NCBI GenBank assembly: GCA_019448385.1
Contig: JAGTXO010000003.1
Span: 930,001-994,000, forward strand
Direction: 5' to 3'
Source: Diacronema lutheri
Lineage: Eukaryota > Haptophyta > Pavlovophyceae > Pavlovales > Pavlovaceae
DNA length: 64,000 nt
Part shown: positions 19,503 through 28,524 of the stretch, piece by piece
Layout of the letters: every line of letters starts with the position of its first letter
Numbering within the stretch: position 1 is the first letter of the stretch
Position numbers and translations under genes: made by a program
The notes under the pieces: generated by a model
What the model saw: the letters and a program-made list of their open reading frames with translations, nothing else
What the model was told of the DNA's origin: nothing
The model's database searches: none

Positions 19503-19650
19503 GCTGACCTCGCTCGGCCTTGGATCTGCGAGCCGGCGAGCGCGTCACGCGGCGCGCCGGCGCGCGGGCGCGCGCCGCGCGGGCGCGTGCCAGGTCGGCA
19601 CGGTTCGCGTTGGGCGGTGAGGTGCGCGCGTGGCGCGCGCGCAGACGCGC

Positions 19651-19809
19651 GCGGGCTGGGTCCGCGTGCGTGCGCCGCCGAACGTTGCGATGCGGCGAAC
19701 CGTTGATTCGGCGGAGCAGCGCGGCGTGCGCGCGCGGGCTGGGTCCGCGTGTGTGCGCCGCCGCACGTTGCGATCGGCGAACCGTTGGTTCGGCGGAGCA
19801 GCGCGGCGG
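19651..19809. repeat. 83-bp tandem duplication
   Basis: Two near-identical copies of an ~83-bp unit (starting GCGGGCTGGGTCCGCG at 19651 and again at 19734) in the 412-bp space between the prolidase start and the next gene. Copy 2 has a few substitutions and a 1-bp deletion. It lies in the shared upstream region of two divergent genes; no coding role seen. The rest of 19503-19914 is GC-rich with nothing recognisable except an AT-rich TTTTAAAATA at 19851-19860. Confidence 0.85.
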
Positions 19810-19914
19810 GGCACTTGTGTTTCTTGAGGGTTGATAGCTTGACGGCACTCTTTTAAAATAGCCGCCCATTCCTTGCCGGTCCTGGGTGCGCAACGCGAAC
19901 GCTCAGATCGCGGG

Positions 19915-20847
19915 ATGCGCGCCGCGCTGCGAGGAATAACGCTCGGCCAGCAGCTGCCTCGCCGCGCAGCGGCCCGCAACGTGGCTTGCGCCGGTGCGCG
20001 CTCCGCCTTCTCGCTGCGCTGCTGGGCGCGCGTTGAGCCTCGCGCCGGCGCGCTCGCGCCGGGCGTGCGCTTTGCGACGCTGGACCCGCACGGCCGCGGC
20101 GACGACCGCTCGGGCGCGCGCGCCGCCGAGGCGGATGCGGAGGCGGCGCGCGCGCACACGTTCAGCCTGCCGCCCTTCGCCTCGCTCCGCACGTCGTCGA
20201 CGCTCGCGCTCCTCCCGCACCAGCTCGTCGTCGCGTGCGGCGTCGCGACGTTTTGGAGGGGCACGTGGTACATGATGGACGCGCTCTGCCCGGCGGACCC
20301 GCTGCTTTCGGGCGCAACATGCCTCGCGCTCGGCTTCGGCTCATTCGCCCTCATACAGTCCATCGCCGGCCCGCTCCTCGTCACCGCCGCGCCGCGCGGC
20401 CCGCTCGCGCCCGCCGCACGAATCGCCGCTCTCTACGCGCTCGGCGTCTCGGCTGTTGCCACGTGGCGCGGCGTCTGGTGCCTGCTCGACGTTGTGAGTG
20501 AGAACGTCGCGGGCTCGACGGTGGCCGAGCACCTGCTCCACTCGGGCGTCGCCACGCACATCGGCGCGACGCTCGTGCTTCTCACGCTCGGTCGCATGAC
20601 GGCGATTCTCGCGCCGCCGGCCAAGACGGGCCTTCTCAACGACAACCGGATTTGGTCCGCCGAGCCGACGGCGATACGCTGGCTCGATTGGGGGCCCGAC
20701 AAGGGGCGGGTGGAGGCAGCAGCGCCATCCTCGTCGTTGCCGTCCGCGAGTGCGGTCGGCGAGGCAGCGCGAAGGGGGACAGGTGCAGGCACCGCCAAGG
20801 CGTCCAGGCGCCGCATCCAACGCCTGTACTCGTCAGACGAGTCGTGA
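19915..20847 (+). CDS. Multi-pass membrane protein with duplicated W-R-G-x-W motif, 310 aa
   Basis: The ATG at 19915 opens an Arg/Ala-rich N-terminus of ~60 residues that could be an organelle presequence. About four to six hydrophobic segments follow between residues ~100 and 245. Two internal copies of a motif stand out: ATFWRGTWYMMDALCP and VATWRGVWCLLDVVSE, each followed by a hydrophobic helix, so the protein looks like an internal duplication. This resembles the 'Fuseless' family of metazoan and protist membrane proteins, but I hold that only weakly. The C-terminal ~65 residues are hydrophilic and Ser-rich. It converges on the LRR-kinase gene with a 27-bp gap. Function unknown. Confidence 0.65.
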   Translation: MRAALRGITLGQQLPRRAAARNVACAGARSAFSLRCWARVEPRAGALAPGVRFATLDPHGRGDDRSGARAAEADAEAARAHTFSLPPFASLRTSSTLALLPHQLVVACGVATFWRGTWYMMDALCPADPLLSGATCLALGFGSFALIQSIAGPLLVTAAPRGPLAPAARIAALYALGVSAVATWRGVWCLLDVVSENVAGSTVAEHLLHSGVATHIGATLVLLTLGRMTAILAPPAKTGLLNDNRIWSAEPTAIRWLDWGPDKGRVEAAAPSSSLPSASAVGEAARRGTGAGTAKASRRRIQRLYSSDES

Positions 20848-20874
20848 CCGGCCGCCGCGCGTGCCGCGTGCACC

Positions 20875-22338
20875 TCAGACCTCTTTTCGGAAAACGGGCT
20901 GGAGGCCGTCCAGCTCGACCGCGCGCAGCGCGCGCACCAGCTGCTCGAAGCGCGGCACCTGCAGCAGCTCGGCTTGGCCGCACAGATCGGCGAGGTCGGT
21001 CAGCGCGGCCCTCACGCGCGCGCCCACACCGTCGTCTGCGCTCGCGTCGCTCGGCGCGGCGCACAGCGCGACGAGATCGGCGAGGAGAATCCCGAAGGCG
21101 CGCGCCTCGATGCGCTCGAGCACCTCGCCGTCCGCCGCGCGGTCGTACGCCGTGCTCGCGCCAAAGTCTGAGAGGCGGACCGCGGAGATTGCGCCTGGCG
21201 TGCCGCCGTCCGCGCCGTCCGCGCCGTCCGCGCGAGCGATGAGCGTGTTGTGCAGGTAGACGTCGCCGTGGAGGATTCCACGCGCGTGGCACCAGGCGCA
21301 CGCGCTGCCCACCGCCACGGCTACGCGCAGCGCCTCCGCCGGCGTCAGCCTGTCCTTGGCGACGTCGAGAGCGTCGCGCGTGACGGACGCAAACGTCGGC
21401 GGTCCGGACGCGGCTGACGCGCCGTGCAGCAGCTCGAGCACCATGCCAAGCTGCGGCTGCTGGAAGACAGCAAGGGTGCGCACGACGTCGGGACACGCGC
21501 TCGTCAGCCGGCCGATCGCGCACTCGCCGCGCGCGTCGCCGTCCGAGAAGAGCTCGGCCGTCCACAGCTTCACCGCGACCGGCTCGCCGCGGAGCGCCCC
21601 CTCGCGCACCGTCGCGCCTGAGCCGCGCCCGAGCACCGCGTCGCCGATGCGCAGGTCGGGCACGTCGCTCATGACGAGGAGCGGTGCCACATCGGCGCTA
21701 CCCCCGCTCGCCTCCACCGCGTCGCGCACGTCGAGCTGCCGCTGCGCGTACGGGTTGCCGCCGAGCGCCAGCCACGCGAGCGACGGGTGGCCTCGCGCGG
21801 CGCGCGGCACAGCGTCGAGGCGGTTGCACGCGACGCGGAGCATCTCGAGGCCGACGGCGGCGTCGACAAGCGGCTCGAGCGCGTCGGTCGTCAGCCGGTT
21901 GTGCGAGAGCATCAGCTTACGCACGCGCTGCAGCCGGTGCGGTGCGCGCACCTCGTCGATCTCGTTCTGCGCGGCGATCAGCCAGCCGAGCGTCGCGGGC
22001 AGCGCGTCGCCGTCGAGCACGCGCAGCCCGTTCTCCTTGAGCGAGAGCATGTAAAGGCATGGGCAACGCGAGAGCGGGCCGCCCGCCGGCAGCGCCGGGC
22101 CAAGCCCGCACCCCGTCGCGAAGAGCACGCGCAGGTGGACGAGTGCGTCCACGCCTGCGAGCGACGCGAGCGCGCGGTTGCTGCTGACGTCGAGCTGGCT
22201 GAGCTGGGCGCACACGGGCAGCGCGAGCGGCAGCGCTGCAAGGCCCGCGTTGCGCAGGTCGAGGCGCTCGAGCGCGGCGAACGGGCTCACGCTTGGCTCG
22301 AGGCGCAGCAACAGGCTCGCGATGTCCTCTTCCGCCAT
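20875..22338 (-). CDS. LRR-protein kinase with HGD-type catalytic loop, 487 aa
   Basis: Residues ~20-205 carry leucine-rich repeats (LERLDLRNAGLAALPLALPV, LSQLDVSSN, KLMLSHNRLTTDAL). A kinase domain follows (~235-487): Gly loop LGRGSGATVREG, VAVKLW with the ATP-binding lysine, HGDVYLHN in place of HRDxKxxN, and SDFGAS as the DFG motif. The HGD loop and late RIEARAFGILLADL block resemble a soluble LRR-kinase family known from bacteria and algae rather than plant receptor kinases; no signal peptide or membrane helix is seen. Catalytic Asp and Asn are present, so activity is plausible. ATG at 22338; the upstream extension uses a non-ATG codon. Confidence 0.82.
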   Translation of the reverse strand: MAEEDIASLLLRLEPSVSPFAALERLDLRNAGLAALPLALPVCAQLSQLDVSSNRALASLAGVDALVHLRVLFATGCGLGPALPAGGPLSRCPCLYMLSLKENGLRVLDGDALPATLGWLIAAQNEIDEVRAPHRLQRVRKLMLSHNRLTTDALEPLVDAAVGLEMLRVACNRLDAVPRAARGHPSLAWLALGGNPYAQRQLDVRDAVEASGGSADVAPLLVMSDVPDLRIGDAVLGRGSGATVREGALRGEPVAVKLWTAELFSDGDARGECAIGRLTSACPDVVRTLAVFQQPQLGMVLELLHGASAASGPPTFASVTRDALDVAKDRLTPAEALRVAVAVGSACAWCHARGILHGDVYLHNTLIARADGADGADGGTPGAISAVRLSDFGASTAYDRAADGEVLERIEARAFGILLADLVALCAAPSDASADDGVGARVRAALTDLADLCGQAELLQVPRFEQLVRALRAVELDGLQPVFRKEV

Positions 22339-22746
22339 GGATTCAGGAATTTTCAAGCTGACTTTGGAACTTTTCGCGGATATTCACAGCTCGATCGCGT
22401 CCACGCGACGCAACTTCGGGAAGGGCATGCGACGGCTGATGCGCTGAGGGGTGCCTCGCTCGCGCCAGCTCGACTCGCACTCGAGCCGAGGTCGGCGGCC
22501 CCAAGCCGGGCGCGCGCACGGACGACGGCACGGGCGTGCTGGGCATGGTGCTGGGGGGCGTCCACGGGCCGCCGCCATGCGGCGCGAATGCCGCGATCGA
22601 CGCTGCTTGAGCTACCATATCCTCTTTCTCGCTGGCGGCGCCGGCGCCGAACGATCGCCGCCGAGCTGTCAACTCGCTCATCAGCTCGGCGCCGCCGGCG
22701 CCGCTACACGCGCCGAACGAGCCGCTGTCCGCAGTCAACTCGCTGA
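22339..22746. other. Intergenic, with an imperfect ~69-bp direct repeat
   Basis: 408 bp between the LRR-kinase start and the stop of the MIF-like gene, both on the minus strand. GTCAACTCGCT(C/G)ATCAGCTCGGCG occurs twice near the end of the interval (from about 22668 and 22735), part of an imperfect tandem repeat that runs into the last codons of the MIF-like gene. A short AT-rich stretch at 22340-22375 adjoins the kinase start. No gene is supported here. Confidence 0.5.
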
Positions 22747-23067
22747 TCAGCTCGGCGGCGGCAGATGAAAGTATTGCTCAGCTTGATAAGTCTCCACTCG
22801 CACGTTCGCCTTATATCCATGCTGCGCAAACACCTGCTGCACCTCGGCGACCTTGCGCGCCACCGTCTCGCGCGTACGGTCGGCGGTCTGCTTCGCGCGG
22901 ATGTCGACGAACACGTCCTCGCCGGACGTAGTCCAGTCGTCGAGAAGGCAAACCATCAGCTTTGTCACGCTGGGCTGCGTGCCCCACACGCTGCAGAGGG
23001 CACGTTGCAACGCTGCGGTCGGCATCGGACTCGTGCCGCGCATCGCAAAGATCTTCACCAGGGGCAT
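22747..23067 (-). CDS. Small MIF/tautomerase-like protein, 106 aa
   Basis: A compact intact frame beginning MPLVKIFAMRG, the Pro-1 start typical of the MIF/4-oxalocrotonate tautomerase superfamily in which the N-terminal proline is the catalytic base. Its length (106) and layout (LVKIFAM strand, helix PTAALQRALCSVWG, strand KLMVCLLDDW, strand EDVFVDIRA, helix RTRETVARKVAEVQQVFAQHG, strand NVRVETYQAEQYFHLPP) fit one MIF-like protomer. Known conserved residues beyond Pro-1 are not obvious, so the assignment is by fold pattern only. ATG at 23067 gives a 223-bp divergent spacer with the next gene. Confidence 0.55.
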   Translation of the reverse strand: MPLVKIFAMRGTSPMPTAALQRALCSVWGTQPSVTKLMVCLLDDWTTSGEDVFVDIRAKQTADRTRETVARKVAEVQQVFAQHGYKANVRVETYQAEQYFHLPPPS

Positions 23068-23290
23068 CCGGCCCGAAGCTCGCCGGGTGCTCGCCGAGTC
23101 TGGCGGCAGGCACAAGACGCGCGCGCGCGCGCATACAGCGTGAGACCCGGTAGCGTGCGCGTGTGGCCCGGGGCACAACACACACGCGCACGTGCGCACA
23201 GCGTGAGACCCGGAAGCTTTAGGCTCCATACATTGTTCCTTTTTTGGCGCTCTTCGCGGTCGCGCTCGAGCTCCGACAGGGGGCGAGGCG
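23068..23290. promoter_or_regulatory. Divergent promoter with repeated GTGAGACCCGG element
   Basis: 223 bp between head-to-head genes. The 15-mer CAGCGTGAGACCCGG occurs at 23136-23150 and 23199-23213 (63-bp period), each preceded by alternating GC/CA dinucleotides (GCGCGCGC, CACACACGCGCACG) that could adopt Z-DNA. The regulatory role is inferred from position and repetition. Confidence 0.45.
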
Positions 23291-24457
23291 ATGGCCCCGC
23301 TCATCCTCGCGGCCTTGGTCTTCGGGCACGTGCACGGGGCGCACGCGCACCTCGCGAGCGCGGTTAGATCTCGCGCGCGCCCTGCACCGGCGCTGCGTGT
23401 GGCTGCGCGGCGCGCCAACGGCCCGTCGCGGGCGCGCGGCGCGCGCGCACCAGCGATGAGCGCGTCCGAGAAGGCGGACGATTCCGTGATCGTGGATTCG
23501 CTGCTCGACGCGGTTGAGGAGTGGGTGCGCGAGCGTAAGGTCTCGGAGATTTTGCCCGAACAGAAGGTGCGCTCGCTTCTCAAGGCGGTACGCGCGGACG
23601 TCGCCTTTTGGGAGCGGCAGCACCACCAGTACGAGCGCCTGTGGCACAGCGTCGAGTCGCAGCTGCGGCAGGACAAGCGGCCGGTGCGCGAGGTGCTCGG
23701 CGAGGAGCTGTCGGCAGACCTGCTTGTCATGCTCGAGACCTTCGACACGGCACCCTTTGTGCGCGGCGCGATGCAGTCGGCGGCTGTCGAGCGGATGCTC
23801 GGCTCGGTGCTGTACGAGGCGCTCTTCGCGTTCATCAAGTCGGTCGACATCCTTGGGCAGATGGTCTCGGGTCTGCCGTTCCTCGGGCCGATGCGCGACC
23901 AGGTGATCGCGCAGTCCAAGCGCCAGCTCGATGCCGTCCTCGGCGCGGGCTTGTATACCAAGGAGGCCGTCAAAGTCGCCGTGCGCTTCTTCGACGACAA
24001 CCCGGCCGACCTGGGCAGGGCGCAGGCGGCGCTCGCGGAGAGCGTGCTGAGCAAGCCGTTCAACGAGGTGATCCCGCCGCCCGCCGACCTCGCCCTCGCG
24101 CGCGACTCGCTCTGGCTTCGGCTGCGCACGCTGCGCGCGCCCAACGAGGACGAGCTCATTTCCGGACTGTACGCCGAGTTCGGCGACGAGACGATCGATA
24201 CGCTGCTGCCCGTGAGCAACCCGCGCGTCGAGCAGTACAGCGCGCCGCGAATCTACATCAAGAGCCGCGACCTGCTCGCCGCCAACCTGCACGGCTTTAT
24301 CGCGAGCGAGCACGGCAGGCGATGCCTGCGCCAACTGCGCGCGCTCGACGCGGACGGCGGCGGCGAGCTCGCGGGTGGAAAGCCGAAGGCGGCGGCGCTC
24401 GCGCCCGCAGACGCGAAGCCGGACGAGCAGTCGTCCTCGGCGGACGACTGGGATTGA
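23291..24457 (+). CDS. Putative plastid-targeted protein, unknown function, 388 aa
   Basis: The ATG at 23291 is followed by a hydrophobic signal-like segment (MAPLILAALVFGHVHGAHAH) and then an Arg/Ala-rich, acidic-poor stretch of ~35 residues, the bipartite presequence pattern of secondary plastids. The mature region (from ~56) is mostly helical: DSVIVDSLLDAVEEWVRERKVSEILPEQKVRSLLKAVRADVAFWERQ, then amphipathic segments with Gly/Pro (MVSGLPFLGPMRDQVI). The C-terminus is acidic with a Ser-rich end (SSSADDWD). I recognise no named domain. Codon use and composition match neighbours. Targeting is inferred, function unknown. Confidence 0.7.
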   Translation: MAPLILAALVFGHVHGAHAHLASAVRSRARPAPALRVAARRANGPSRARGARAPAMSASEKADDSVIVDSLLDAVEEWVRERKVSEILPEQKVRSLLKAVRADVAFWERQHHQYERLWHSVESQLRQDKRPVREVLGEELSADLLVMLETFDTAPFVRGAMQSAAVERMLGSVLYEALFAFIKSVDILGQMVSGLPFLGPMRDQVIAQSKRQLDAVLGAGLYTKEAVKVAVRFFDDNPADLGRAQAALAESVLSKPFNEVIPPPADLALARDSLWLRLRTLRAPNEDELISGLYAEFGDETIDTLLPVSNPRVEQYSAPRIYIKSRDLLAANLHGFIASEHGRRCLRQLRALDADGGGELAGGKPKAAALAPADAKPDEQSSSADDWD

Positions 24458-24712
24458 AAAGTTTTGGGCCTGCGTGCCAGATGCATAAGGGCATGTCCGA
24501 GAGCGCAACTGACAGGAGTTGTGTGCGCCATCGCCGCGAGCGCCGTGATGCCTGTGCGATAGCTGCGCCGCCGCACGTCGCAGCGGCCACAGGCGCCACT
24601 CATCATAGTCAGGTTTCACAATCGCTGCTTTTCGCGAACTTTGGGGCCGAAATAGGGGGAAAACGACGTCTTGTCTGCTCCGTGGCCATCGGGACGGAGC
24701 ACGGGCAGGGCG

Positions 24713-25255
24713 ATGCGGCCGCTGACGGAGGACGAGATGAAGGCCTTCTTCGAAAAGCTGACCAAATTTGTCGGCGAGAATGTGCGGCTGCTGCTCGAGC
24801 GCCCCGACGGCGATTGGTGCTTCCGCCTGCACAACGACCGCGTCTACTACATGGCGCTCGACCAGCTGAAGATTGCGTCCAGCGTGCCGCGCGACAACCT
24901 CGTGTGCGTCGGGACGTGCTTTGGCAAGTTCACCAAGTCGGGAAAGTTCCGGCTGCACATCACTTGCCTTGACCACGTCGCCAAGTTTGCAAAGTACAAG
25001 GTCTGGCTCAAGCCGTCGTCCGAGCAGTCCTACCTGTACGGCAACCACGTGCTAAAGGCGGGCCTCGGGCGTATCACCGAGGACACGCCGCAGTACCAGG
25101 GCGTGGTGGTGTACAACATGGCGGACGTTCCCTTGGGCTTTGGCGTCACTGCGCACACCACCGCCGACTGCAGAAAACTCGAGCCCACGGGCATCGCGGC
25201 CTTCCACCAGGCGGACATTGGCGAATACCTCCGCGGCGAGGCGGAGCTCTGCTGA
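24713..25255 (+). CDS. NIP7: 60S ribosome biogenesis factor NIP7, 180 aa
   Basis: Nearly collinear with animal and yeast NIP7 and exactly the usual 180 residues. The N-terminal domain ([30 protein letters not shown]) is followed by the C-terminal PUA RNA-binding domain ([50 protein letters not shown]). NIP7 acts in the nucleolus in 27S pre-rRNA processing and pre-60S assembly with Nop8 and FTSJ3-type partners. ATG at 24713 matches the family start. The 255-bp upstream gap (24458-24712) holds nothing recognisable. Convergent with the rubredoxin-like gene. Confidence 0.97.
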   Translation: MRPLTEDEMKAFFEKLTKFVGENVRLLLERPDGDWCFRLHNDRVYYMALDQLKIASSVPRDNLVCVGTCFGKFTKSGKFRLHITCLDHVAKFAKYKVWLKPSSEQSYLYGNHVLKAGLGRITEDTPQYQGVVVYNMADVPLGFGVTAHTTADCRKLEPTGIAAFHQADIGEYLRGEAELC

Positions 25256-25455
25256 GTGGCGGGCGACGGTGGTCGACGGGCGCAGGCCGAATAGTACAGA
25301 ACGGGGCAGATCCATTTTGAAGTGCACAGCGCCGCGTCTGTATCGGAGCTGCGCGCCCGCGGCTCCTCCGGCCTCGTCCAGCGATGGCGACGGTGCGCAC
25401 ACCCTCCACCCCCACCCCCACCCCTTCCGCTTCCCACCCCTGTCCCCCCACACGC

Positions 25456-26682
25456 TCACTCCGTCTTCGCGTCGGTAAAGGCGTCCTTCCCCGCGCCGCA
25501 CTGCGGGCACTTGAAGTCGTCGCCGAAGAACTTGAACTCGCGGCCCGCGGCCGGGAAGAGCGTGTAACCGCAGTTCGAGCACTCAAGCGCTTTGCCAGCT
25601 GCGGGCTCGGTCGCGGGCGGCGCCGGCTCGGGCTCGGTCGGTTTTGTGTCCCTGACCGCGTCGCCGCGCACGGCGGCGAGCAGCTCGTTGCGCGCGCGCT
25701 CCTCGGCCGCCGCCTCGTCCTGCTCGGCGGCTGCTTGGCGGCGCACCTCCATCTCCTCGGCCTGCAGTTCAGAGAGGAGCTTTTGCGCGGCCTGCGGGCT
25801 GAGGCCAAGGATGCTCGCCTCGGCGGGCACCTTAGCGGTGAGCAGGTCGTCCGACTCGGCGAGCACCGCCGCGGTGAACGTCTTGTCGAGCAGCATCTGC
25901 TGCAGCGAGTCGACGTACTCCGGGCCGTATGGGAGCTTGGAGCGCAGCGGCGCGGCGGCGGTCGGCGAGACGGCGCGCTCGGCGATGAAGAGGAGCTTGC
26001 CGAGGACGGACGGTCGCTCTTTGAGGTACGTGTCCGCCGCGTCCGTGAGGATGCCCGTCATGGCGCTCTTCGGGACGCCAAGCACCTCCATGGCCGCCTT
26101 GAACGCGAGGATGGTCGGCGCGGACGCTGGCCGCGACGTCGCGAGCGCGACGGCGTACCTGCCCATGATGCGCGCCTTATACATGCCGGGGCCGAGCTGG
26201 CGCTCGTACGCCTTGAGCGTGCGCTTCAGCTCAGCGATCGACGAGCCTTTGTACACGAGCGAGCTCGCGAGCTGGTCGATCAGGTCGGCCTGGCGGCCCT
26301 TGAAGAGCTGGATGCCCTTGTAGCCCACGCCGCCCGCGGCCGCGGCGAGGCACGCGCCGACGATGCCGCCCTTGGCCTTGTCGAACCAAGTCGACTGCAA
26401 GAACGCGTCCTGGCTGTAGCCCGTGTTAACGCGGTTCCGGTACGCCTGGCGCTGGCGCTCTCGCGTCGACATGCCATGCTGCTGCATGTACGCTGCGCGC
26501 TGCTGCGCCTCGTACTGCTGCTGCTGCGGCGACTTTGAGACGTACGGGCTCGACGGCACGCCGAGCTGGCGATCAGACATGCGCACCGTGACGCGGTGCA
26601 CCGCCGGTGGCCGCGCGAGCGCCGCCGCCGCAGCCACCGCGACGAGCGCGCAGAGCGCGGCGATGCGGAGCTGATGAGCCAT
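25456..26682 (-). CDS. Plastid-type protein with C-terminal rubredoxin-like domain, 408 aa
   Basis: Residues ~1-23 form a signal peptide (LRIAALCALVAVAAAAALA), followed by a basic transit-like stretch with Pro/Gln-rich spacer. A short hydrophobic Gly/Ala helix (GGIVGACLAAAAGGVGYKGI, ~105-125) is probably a membrane segment. A long helical region (~130-320) follows, and the end carries a rubredoxin-type iron site: CSNCGYTL ... FKCPQCGAGKDAF, both CxxCG/CPxCG knuckles intact. Rubredoxin domains on plastid proteins act in photosystem assembly or electron transfer; the helical part is not identified. The start is 43 bp from the divergent next gene. The upstream convergent gap 25256-25455 has only C-rich simple sequence. 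Confidence 0.8.
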   Translation of the reverse strand: MAHQLRIAALCALVAVAAAAALARPPAVHRVTVRMSDRQLGVPSSPYVSKSPQQQQYEAQQRAAYMQQHGMSTRERQRQAYRNRVNTGYSQDAFLQSTWFDKAKGGIVGACLAAAAGGVGYKGIQLFKGRQADLIDQLASSLVYKGSSIAELKRTLKAYERQLGPGMYKARIMGRYAVALATSRPASAPTILAFKAAMEVLGVPKSAMTGILTDAADTYLKERPSVLGKLLFIAERAVSPTAAAPLRSKLPYGPEYVDSLQQMLLDKTFTAAVLAESDDLLTAKVPAEASILGLSPQAAQKLLSELQAEEMEVRRQAAAEQDEAAAEERARNELLAAVRGDAVRDTKPTEPEPAPPATEPAAGKALECSNCGYTLFPAAGREFKFFGDDFKCPQCGAGKDAFTDAKTE

Positions 26683-26725
26683 CGTAAAACCAAAAGTGCC
26701 TTTGCTTTGGTGACGTGGTCCAGCG

Positions 26726-27347
26726 ATGGCGGATCAAAACAGATGGGCGCGGGGCCTCCGGCCACCGACGAGCGCGGAGGCGGAGGCGGCGTTGGGTCCG
26801 TTCCCGTGCGGCGCGGGCGCGCCGCGCGCGGTGGCACTCGCGCGCGCGCTCGGCCTGTCCGTGTCCGAATTGGGCGACGTGGACAGCGCAGGGCGCGCTG
26901 CGCGCGTCGAGCGCGGAGGAGCTTATTTTACTGTGCCTGAGTCGGGCCAGACGTTGGCGCAGTACGTCCCCCCACCACTCCCCCCCCCCCCCCCCCCCCC
27001 CGAAATCGTCACGCTATGCTCTGGACGTTTTCGTGCGGGCGCGCGCGCCGCGCGCGCGCGCATTGGCCTCATGCCCATCGTCGAGCGCGGGCCCGCGTCG
27101 GACGGGCCGTCGATCGAAGCGCTTGCCGCCGCCGCCGCGAGCTATTTCGCGAGCCCCGCCTTCCTCCTGCCCGCGGCGAGTGGTGGGCGCGCGTCTTCAC
27201 GGAGATCTGCCGCGTGAACCTGCGCAAGCTCGCATTCCGGCTGTGGTTCGCGCTCGAGACGCGCGCCGCTCGGCTGCGCGCCGCGCTCGCCGCCGCGGGT
27301 GCGCCGCCCGGCGCGCCGGCGCACGCGCGGTGGCGTCTCGCGGGTGA
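26726..27347 (+). CDS. Unresolved gene containing a C22 tract, hypothetical
   Basis: ATG at 26726 opens a protein-like frame (ARALGLSVSELGDVDSAGRAARV, GGAYFTVPESGQTLAQY) that reaches a run of 22 cytosines (26980-27001). After it the same frame again looks protein-like (PSIEALAAAAASYFASPAFLLP) until about 27175, where convincing sequence moves to the next frame (EWWARVFTEICRVNLRKLAF). The homopolymer length may be wrong in the sequence, or an intron may span it. If read as is, the first frame stops at 27217. The 3' end is unclear and may overlap the glycosyltransferase gene tail to tail. No family recognised; end coordinate approximate. Confidence 0.4.
26980..27001. repeat. Poly-C homopolymer (C22)
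   Basis: Twenty-two consecutive C residues inside the putative gene starting at 26726. It affects confidence in the local reading frame. Confidence 0.9.
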
Positions 27348-27360
27348 GCGCAGCGCGCGC

Positions 27361-28524
27361 TCAGAAGAGTGTGAAGCTTGCGCCGCGGCATTTCCACCGC
27401 GCGCGCGCGCTCGGCTCGGAAATGAGCTTCGCCGCCATCCTCCGCAGCACCGGCCAGCAGTGGCCCTCCTGCCTTGGGCCGGCGGGCTTGGGGAGCAGCC
27501 TCGGTGGCACAACCCTCCCGGCCTCGTCGCCCGGCGCGTCGATGAGGCCGAGCTGGTAAAAGTACGGCAAGCACGAGCCGAGCCGGACCCACGGCTTTGA
27601 CGACGACCAGAAGTGGTGCAGCGTGTAGTCCGCGCGCGAGGTGAGCCGCAGCGCGCGGTGGCGCATCATGAAGACGAGCGAAAAGAGGCCCTGGTCCGAC
27701 GCGCCCGCGACCACGTTCCACGTGTTTAGATAGATCATGCGCGTGCGGTTCATCGGCAGCGTGCGCGCCATCTGCGCGTCCATGAGCTCGAGCGGCCGGC
27801 CCGTCATGTTGAAGCCCGTCTCGTACGAGAAGCGGCCTGTGCGCAGCAGAGCGACGCCCTCCTCAAACATGGCGCGCGACGGCTTGAGCCAGACCATTCC
27901 CATGTTCACCGGCGCCTCCATGTCCGCCGTGCCAAGCAAGCGCGCGGGCGACGCGCGGAAGCGCGGCACCTCCTCCGCCCACGCCCTCGTCGCCGCCGCG
28001 AGGTAGGCGTCGACGCCGGCCGGCGACCTGCGCCCCGCCTCGAAGAAGTCAACGTCATTGTCGACGCACAGCACGAGCTCGTATCGCACGAGTCCAACCA
28101 GCGCCCACTTTGTAAGCAGCGCTCGGTCGAACGGCTCGGGCGAGAGGTGGTGTTTCACCCCGCTCGCCAAGATCCGCTGTCTGGCCTCTTTGCGGTCGAA
28201 CGCGGTGTGCGCGAACCAATTGGTGAGGTTAAGAAAGTCCGGCTCGATCTGCGAATGAATGATGCGCGGCTGCGGGCACTCGGAGCGTGTGAACGCCACG
28301 TCGTTGGTCGAAACGACCACGTCCGCGTGGCCGTTCCACAGCGCACCCGCGCCGCTCCGCTCGACCAGTATGGGCAACGCCGCCGAAAAGTGGGCCGCGT
28401 CGCGGCACCATTTCACAATCCCACACACGTCGGCGTGGTTGACCCCTCGTTCGCCCAGCCGCACCCAGACCGTCGTGGCGATCGCGACGAGGGCGCGCCG
28501 TGCGCTGCGCGCGCCGGCCACCAT
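27361..28524 (-). CDS. GT8-like glycosyltransferase, 387 aa
   Basis: The core resembles nucleotide-sugar transferases of the glycogenin/GT8 type: LTKWALVGLVRYELVLCVDNDVDFF has the lysine helix before a DxD metal-binding motif (DND), and APVNMGMVWLKPSRAMFEEG and TWNVVAGASDQGLFSLVFM match the later sugar-binding and DQ blocks. The N-terminus is basic and weakly hydrophobic, so Golgi anchoring or secretion is possible but not clear. Donor and acceptor sugars cannot be predicted. ATG at 28524 lies in a good context (CCACCATGG on the minus strand). Some other small-fold GT family with the same motif is the main alternative. Confidence 0.7.
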   Translation of the reverse strand: MVAGARSARRALVAIATTVWVRLGERGVNHADVCGIVKWCRDAAHFSAALPILVERSGAGALWNGHADVVVSTNDVAFTRSECPQPRIIHSQIEPDFLNLTNWFAHTAFDRKEARQRILASGVKHHLSPEPFDRALLTKWALVGLVRYELVLCVDNDVDFFEAGRRSPAGVDAYLAAATRAWAEEVPRFRASPARLLGTADMEAPVNMGMVWLKPSRAMFEEGVALLRTGRFSYETGFNMTGRPLELMDAQMARTLPMNRTRMIYLNTWNVVAGASDQGLFSLVFMMRHRALRLTSRADYTLHHFWSSSKPWVRLGSCLPYFYQLGLIDAPGDEAGRVVPPRLLPKPAGPRQEGHCWPVLRRMAAKLISEPSARARWKCRGASFTLF

